Source: Tunicatimonas pelagia
GTDB taxonomy: Bacteria > Bacteroidota > Bacteroidia > Cytophagales > Cyclobacteriaceae
Reading direction: 5' to 3'
Length of the DNA stretch: 64,000 bases
Assembly: GCF_030506325.1 (NCBI RefSeq)
Contig: NZ_CP120683.1
Location: 2,294,001-2,358,000 of the forward strand
Below are positions 61,132 to 64,000 of the stretch, piece by piece. Position numbers and translations under genes: made by a program. Within the stretch, counting starts at the first letter, position 1. Every line of letters starts with the position of its first letter. Below the pieces are notes generated by a model. The model was not told where the DNA came from. It was given only the letters and a program-made list of their open reading frames with translations, and did no database searches.

Positions 61132-62217
61132 ATGACACGAACATTCTACTTTCTCGTCGTTCTAATTTTAAGTCTATCTCAGTCTTACGCCAAAGTAATT
61201 CGGGTAGATAACAACGAAGGCGCATCAGCCGATTATATCAAACTACAGAATGCTATTAATAATGCCGACCCAGGCGATTCTATTTACGTGGTAGGCTCAC
61301 CAAATTATTATGATACTAATACTCAGGGACGTTTAGTAGAGATAAGATTAAACAAAGAGGTAATCATCATTGGTCCCGGGTACTTTTTAGGAGAGAATAA
61401 CAATACTCAATTCAACAAGCAAACTGCTAAGGTCTACCAAATCAATATTGGCGAAGGAGCAGATAACTCAATACTCACTGGTCTAGACTTCAACGCTAGT
61501 AGCAGTTCATATATAAATATTAATCGGGAACGACTGGATGGAAGCCAGGGCAATAATAGTCCCAATAATATCACGATTACTCGGAATATTATTGACGAAC
61601 TATATATTTACCATGCCTCAAATACCTTAGTAGAAAGAAATTATATCAGTACCAATGTTAACCCTATTTTCCTAGATGAAACCTCTAGCCGTAGTGTCAT
61701 TCGTAATAATATTCTCCGATCCGGTAATAGATATGCTACAATATATGGCGACTTTCAAGGAGTATTATCTAATACTGTAATCAGTAATAATACGCTAACT
61801 AATGGTCTTTATCGCATCCGTGGAGCTACTATTCAAAACAACATATTCATTACTGGAGGGTTTAATGATTGTGATGATAACAATGTAAAGAATAATATTT
61901 TCACTACTGTAGAGGATGCTGTATTCCCCGAAAATTCTACGGCCAACGATGCAGAAAACAATATTTTCGGAGCGGTACAAGCCAACTTGTTCATCGCCCC
62001 TACCCCTTCTTTGGATAGAGATTTTCAGTTAGCCGATCAATCACCCGCTCGGGGAATTGGTATTGACGGAGTTGATGCCGGGGCTTTCGGAGGAACTAGT
62101 CCTTATAAAATATCTGGCCTACCGGGTATCCCAGCCATCTATGACCTCACGACCAGTGGGATTGGTACGCCTACCGATGGAATGAGTGTAACTATTAAGG
62201 CACGATCTCACAACTAG
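61132..62217 (+). CDS. Right-handed parallel beta-helix exported protein
   Basis: About 361 residues from ATG 61132 (MTRTFYFLVVLILSLS), where the signal peptide is well placed; an ATG at 61099 adds 11 residues. The body shows pectate-lyase-like coils with N-rich turns ('LQNAINNADPGDSIYV', 'NNSPNNITITRNIIDELYIY', 'NTLVERNYISTNVNPIFLDE', 'RSVIRNNILRSGN', 'VISNNTLTNGLYRIRGATIQ'). The end 'PAIYDLTTSGIGTPTDGMSV' is a conserved C-terminal tail seen in related Bacteroidota surface proteins. Such helices usually bind or cleave polysaccharides; no catalytic residues were identified. Next gene begins 7 bp later. Confidence 0.75.
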   Translation: MTRTFYFLVVLILSLSQSYAKVIRVDNNEGASADYIKLQNAINNADPGDSIYVVGSPNYYDTNTQGRLVEIRLNKEVIIIGPGYFLGENNNTQFNKQTAKVYQINIGEGADNSILTGLDFNASSSSYININRERLDGSQGNNSPNNITITRNIIDELYIYHASNTLVERNYISTNVNPIFLDETSSRSVIRNNILRSGNRYATIYGDFQGVLSNTVISNNTLTNGLYRIRGATIQNNIFITGGFNDCDDNNVKNNIFTTVEDAVFPENSTANDAENNIFGAVQANLFIAPTPSLDRDFQLADQSPARGIGIDGVDAGAFGGTSPYKISGLPGIPAIYDLTTSGIGTPTDGMSVTIKARSHN

Positions 62218-62224
62218 GCTACCC

Positions 62225-64000
62225 ATGAAGATTTTTATTAGCCTATTGATGATAGCACTGCTATCAACCACTAGCCTTTGGGCGCAGAATATTGTAGCAG
62301 CCGAGTACTATATTGACACTGATGCGGGATTTGGTCAAAATACACCCATCCCTCTTAATGGACCAGGTAGTAATATTACCCAATCCTTTACGGTTGATTT
62401 GAGCGACGTAAGTATCGGTTCGCGCACACTATGGGTACGCGTAAAAGACGATCAGGGCCGTTGGAGTATTGTTACTAGTCGGGCATTTCTGGTGGAAAAC
62501 ATCATTCCTGAGGAGGGAATTTTAGCTGCCGAATACTTTGTCGATGAAGATTTAGGTTTTGGTAACAACCAGCGCATTCCGCTGAATAGTATTGGGAGCG
62601 ATGTAACTGTTACTTTTACCGTAGATCTGAGCGATTATAAACCAGGTATCCATATGCTTTATGCCCGCACTTTAGATGTGAAAGGGAACTGGTCAATTGT
62701 AAGCCATATGCCTTTCGTAGTGGTAGACAACGCTGAGTTGAATAATATAATTGCGTTAGAATATTACTACTACAGCGTAGCGGAGGAAGCTATTGTTGGG
62801 TCAGATACACTGAATTATCGTTTTTCTGAACCCAAGGCTTTTGTCAATGAAGCATTCCCAGCTAATGTACAATCCTTATCTAATGGTGAGGAGTATATAC
62901 TTTACGTTTGGGCAATTGATGTAGCGGGCCGTCGCAGCTTAGCCAGTACTACGCAATTTAAGTACTGTAACAATATTAATGGCGATTGCAGGAAACCTCT
63001 GGCTATTGACTCCTTGGTAGTGACCAATATAGGTTGTGTACAAGATGAGCTAGGCAAAGTAGAAATCGCTGCTTCGGGAGATGGTATACGCTCGTATAGC
63101 TTAGATAACGTTACTTTCTACGAAAGTAACGTATTTACTGGTTTGCGGGAAGGCACCTACACTGTGTATGTCAAATCCGGTACTGAAGTAATCAGTGAGG
63201 ACTTCATCATACGGGTCGCTACCGTAGTGGGAGATTGCCCCGACCCCAGCCCTAAACTTGAGTTCAAAATTACCAATACTACCTGCGCCACCAGTATTGA
63301 TGGTGAAGCGATAATTTCAGTTGTGAACGGAGGCAGCAGATTTACCTACAGCATTGATGGCACTACCTACGTAGCTGATAGTGTATTCACTGACTTAGCT
63401 TCCGGAGACTATACGGCTTATGCCCAGAGCGCGGATACTACCATTTCTAGAAGTTTCTCAATCAGTTCCCCTGATCCAATCATCTTAATAACTCAAAGCG
63501 CTATATCTCCCACCTGTGCCCAGCCGCAGAGCGGTAGCTTTACCGTAGTAGTTGCTGGCGGGGCTGGTGATAATTATACTTTTCGTATTGACGGAGTTGC
63601 TACTCAGACCAATGGTACATTTACCGGATTGGCCGCAGGAAATTACCAAGTGATTATAGAAGATGAGAATGGCTGTTCTATCACAACCGAAGTAGAAGTT
63701 CCGGCGGATGCCGCTGCTCCCGCCACTCCAATCATTACTTCTCAGTCTAACGCTGACCCCGAAGCCCTAGCAACAGAGGTAATACTTACCGTGAGCAACG
63801 TAAGCGGAATCTTCACTTGGTTTCTGGATGGCGAAGAAGTTACGGGTGAATCGTCCAACCAAATTACGCTGACCAGTGGTGGAGCCTACACGGTGCTGGT
63901 TACCAATGCCGAAGGATGTCCTAGTGCTATCTCTGATGGGTTTCAAGTAACGTCCATCACCAATGAGTTAGCTCAGAATGTGTTAGTGTTTCCTAATCCA
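62225..64000 (+). CDS. Large secreted repeat protein with T9SS sorting domain (3' end outside window)
   Basis: An open frame of 592 codons runs from ATG 62225 to the right edge. A signal peptide ('MKIFISLLMIALLSTTSLWA') is followed by two copies of an 'AAEYYIDTDAGFGQNTPIPL'-type repeat (AEYF/AEYY, FG, IPLN, TFTVDLSD), a third related unit, then several Ig-like SprB-type repeats ('YSLDNVTFYESNVFTGLREG', 'YSIDGTTYVADSVFTDLASG', 'FRIDGVATQTNGTFTGLAAG'). The last visible residues 'NELAQNVLVFPNP' are the start of a type IX secretion C-terminal sorting domain. It is probably exported across the outer membrane by T9SS and anchored on the surface; it likely shares its transcript with the beta-helix gene. 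Confidence 0.88.
   Translation, partial: MKIFISLLMIALLSTTSLWAQNIVAAEYYIDTDAGFGQNTPIPLNGPGSNITQSFTVDLSDVSIGSRTLWVRVKDDQGRWSIVTSRAFLVENIIPEEGILAAEYFVDEDLGFGNNQRIPLNSIGSDVTVTFTVDLSDYKPGIHMLYARTLDVKGNWSIVSHMPFVVVDNAELNNIIALEYYYYSVAEEAIVGSDTLNYRFSEPKAFVNEAFPANVQSLSNGEEYILYVWAIDVAGRRSLASTTQFKYCNNINGDCRKPLAIDSLVVTNIGCVQDELGKVEIAASGDGIRSYSLDNVTFYESNVFTGLREGTYTVYVKSGTEVISEDFIIRVATVVGDCPDPSPKLEFKITNTTCATSIDGEAIISVVNGGSRFTYSIDGTTYVADSVFTDLASGDYTAYAQSADTTISRSFSISSPDPIILITQSAISPTCAQPQSGSFTVVVAGGAGDNYTFRIDGVATQTNGTFTGLAAGNYQVIIEDENGCSITTEVEVPADAAAPATPIITSQSNADPEALATEVILTVSNVSGIFTWFLDGEEVTGESSNQITLTSGGAYTVLVTNAEGCPSAISDGFQVTSITNELAQNVLVFPNP
63108..63132. repeat. Perfect 11-bp hairpin inside the T9SS protein gene
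   Basis: ACGTTACTTTC (63108-63118) and GAAAGTAACGT (63122-63132) pair perfectly around a 3-nt loop inside coding sequence. It encodes 'NVTFYESNV' in a repeat unit. This may be coincidence or a feature of the message; other repeat units do not share it. Confidence 0.55.

Overview
The window reads as chromosomal DNA of a Bacteroidota bacterium, most likely a marine or free-living member of the Cytophagales. The evidence is a fused SecDF, a fused E1 alpha/beta keto-acid dehydrogenase, fused DAHP synthase/chorismate mutase, NarX/LytTR/TPR-kinase regulators, a truncated protein that runs into a type IX secretion (T9SS) sorting domain at the right edge, TAnnTTTG-like promoter boxes and almost no Shine-Dalgarno sequences. 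No insertion sequence, prophage, rRNA or CRISPR array was seen. One tRNA gene (Ala, GGC) is present.

Layout. 0-2 kb: a response regulator cut by the left edge and a multi-PAS histidine kinase. 3-8 kb: a leftward polysaccharide operon (glycosyltransferase, rfbC, Wza-like exporter, Wzc-like tyrosine kinase). 8-16 kb: housekeeping genes (E1 dehydrogenase, secDF, a lipoprotein methyltransferase, an alkyltransferase-like repair protein, an NlpC/P60 lipoprotein). 16-20 kb: tRNA-Ala inside a large inverted repeat, then a MoCo-sulfurase-like class V enzyme with cysE and cysM. 20-26.5 kb: a VWA/MoxR pair, an AlbA-type protein, PIN-PhoH, a PRC-barrel protein and a structured non-coding segment. 26.5-30 kb: aroB, DAHP synthase/chorismate mutase, proline dehydrogenase.

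30-48 kb is a nitrate/nitrite assimilation island: cobA (siroheme), nirB, nirD, a NarX-like sensor and NarL-like regulator, mobA (molybdenum cofactor), an outer-membrane porin, a NarK-type transporter, a nitrate reductase fused to a NirB-like flavoprotein module, and a rubredoxin joined to a degenerate siroheme-reductase fold. A TTTTACGTAA motif recurs at the cobA/nirB, sensor-kinase and porin promoters and probably ties the island together.

48-58.3 kb is the least familiar part. A rightward operon encodes a CsgG-like protein, a small lipoprotein, an uncharacterised exported protein and an exported caspase-like protease. It converges on an ECF sigma factor/anti-sigma-like pair. Beyond it lie two tandem 58-residue exported peptides too short for ordinary gene calling, then a TPR histidine kinase and a LytTR regulator. 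A motif AAAATGTTTAC-N15-(C/G)CGAC with an invariant 15-bp spacer occurs four times here, and a diverged fifth copy abuts the sigma-factor gene. It looks like an ECF-type promoter recognised by that sigma factor. 58-64 kb: outer-membrane barrels, an OmpA-barrel protein, an FnIII-VWA lipoprotein, a beta-helix protein and the start of a large secreted protein.

A genome-style feature is the intergenic DNA: many gaps hold imperfect inverted repeats built from reused short word families (GTGTTATGGTG; TAATGATTAGTGATTAATGACTG-like; CAATGTGCA/TGCACATTG).
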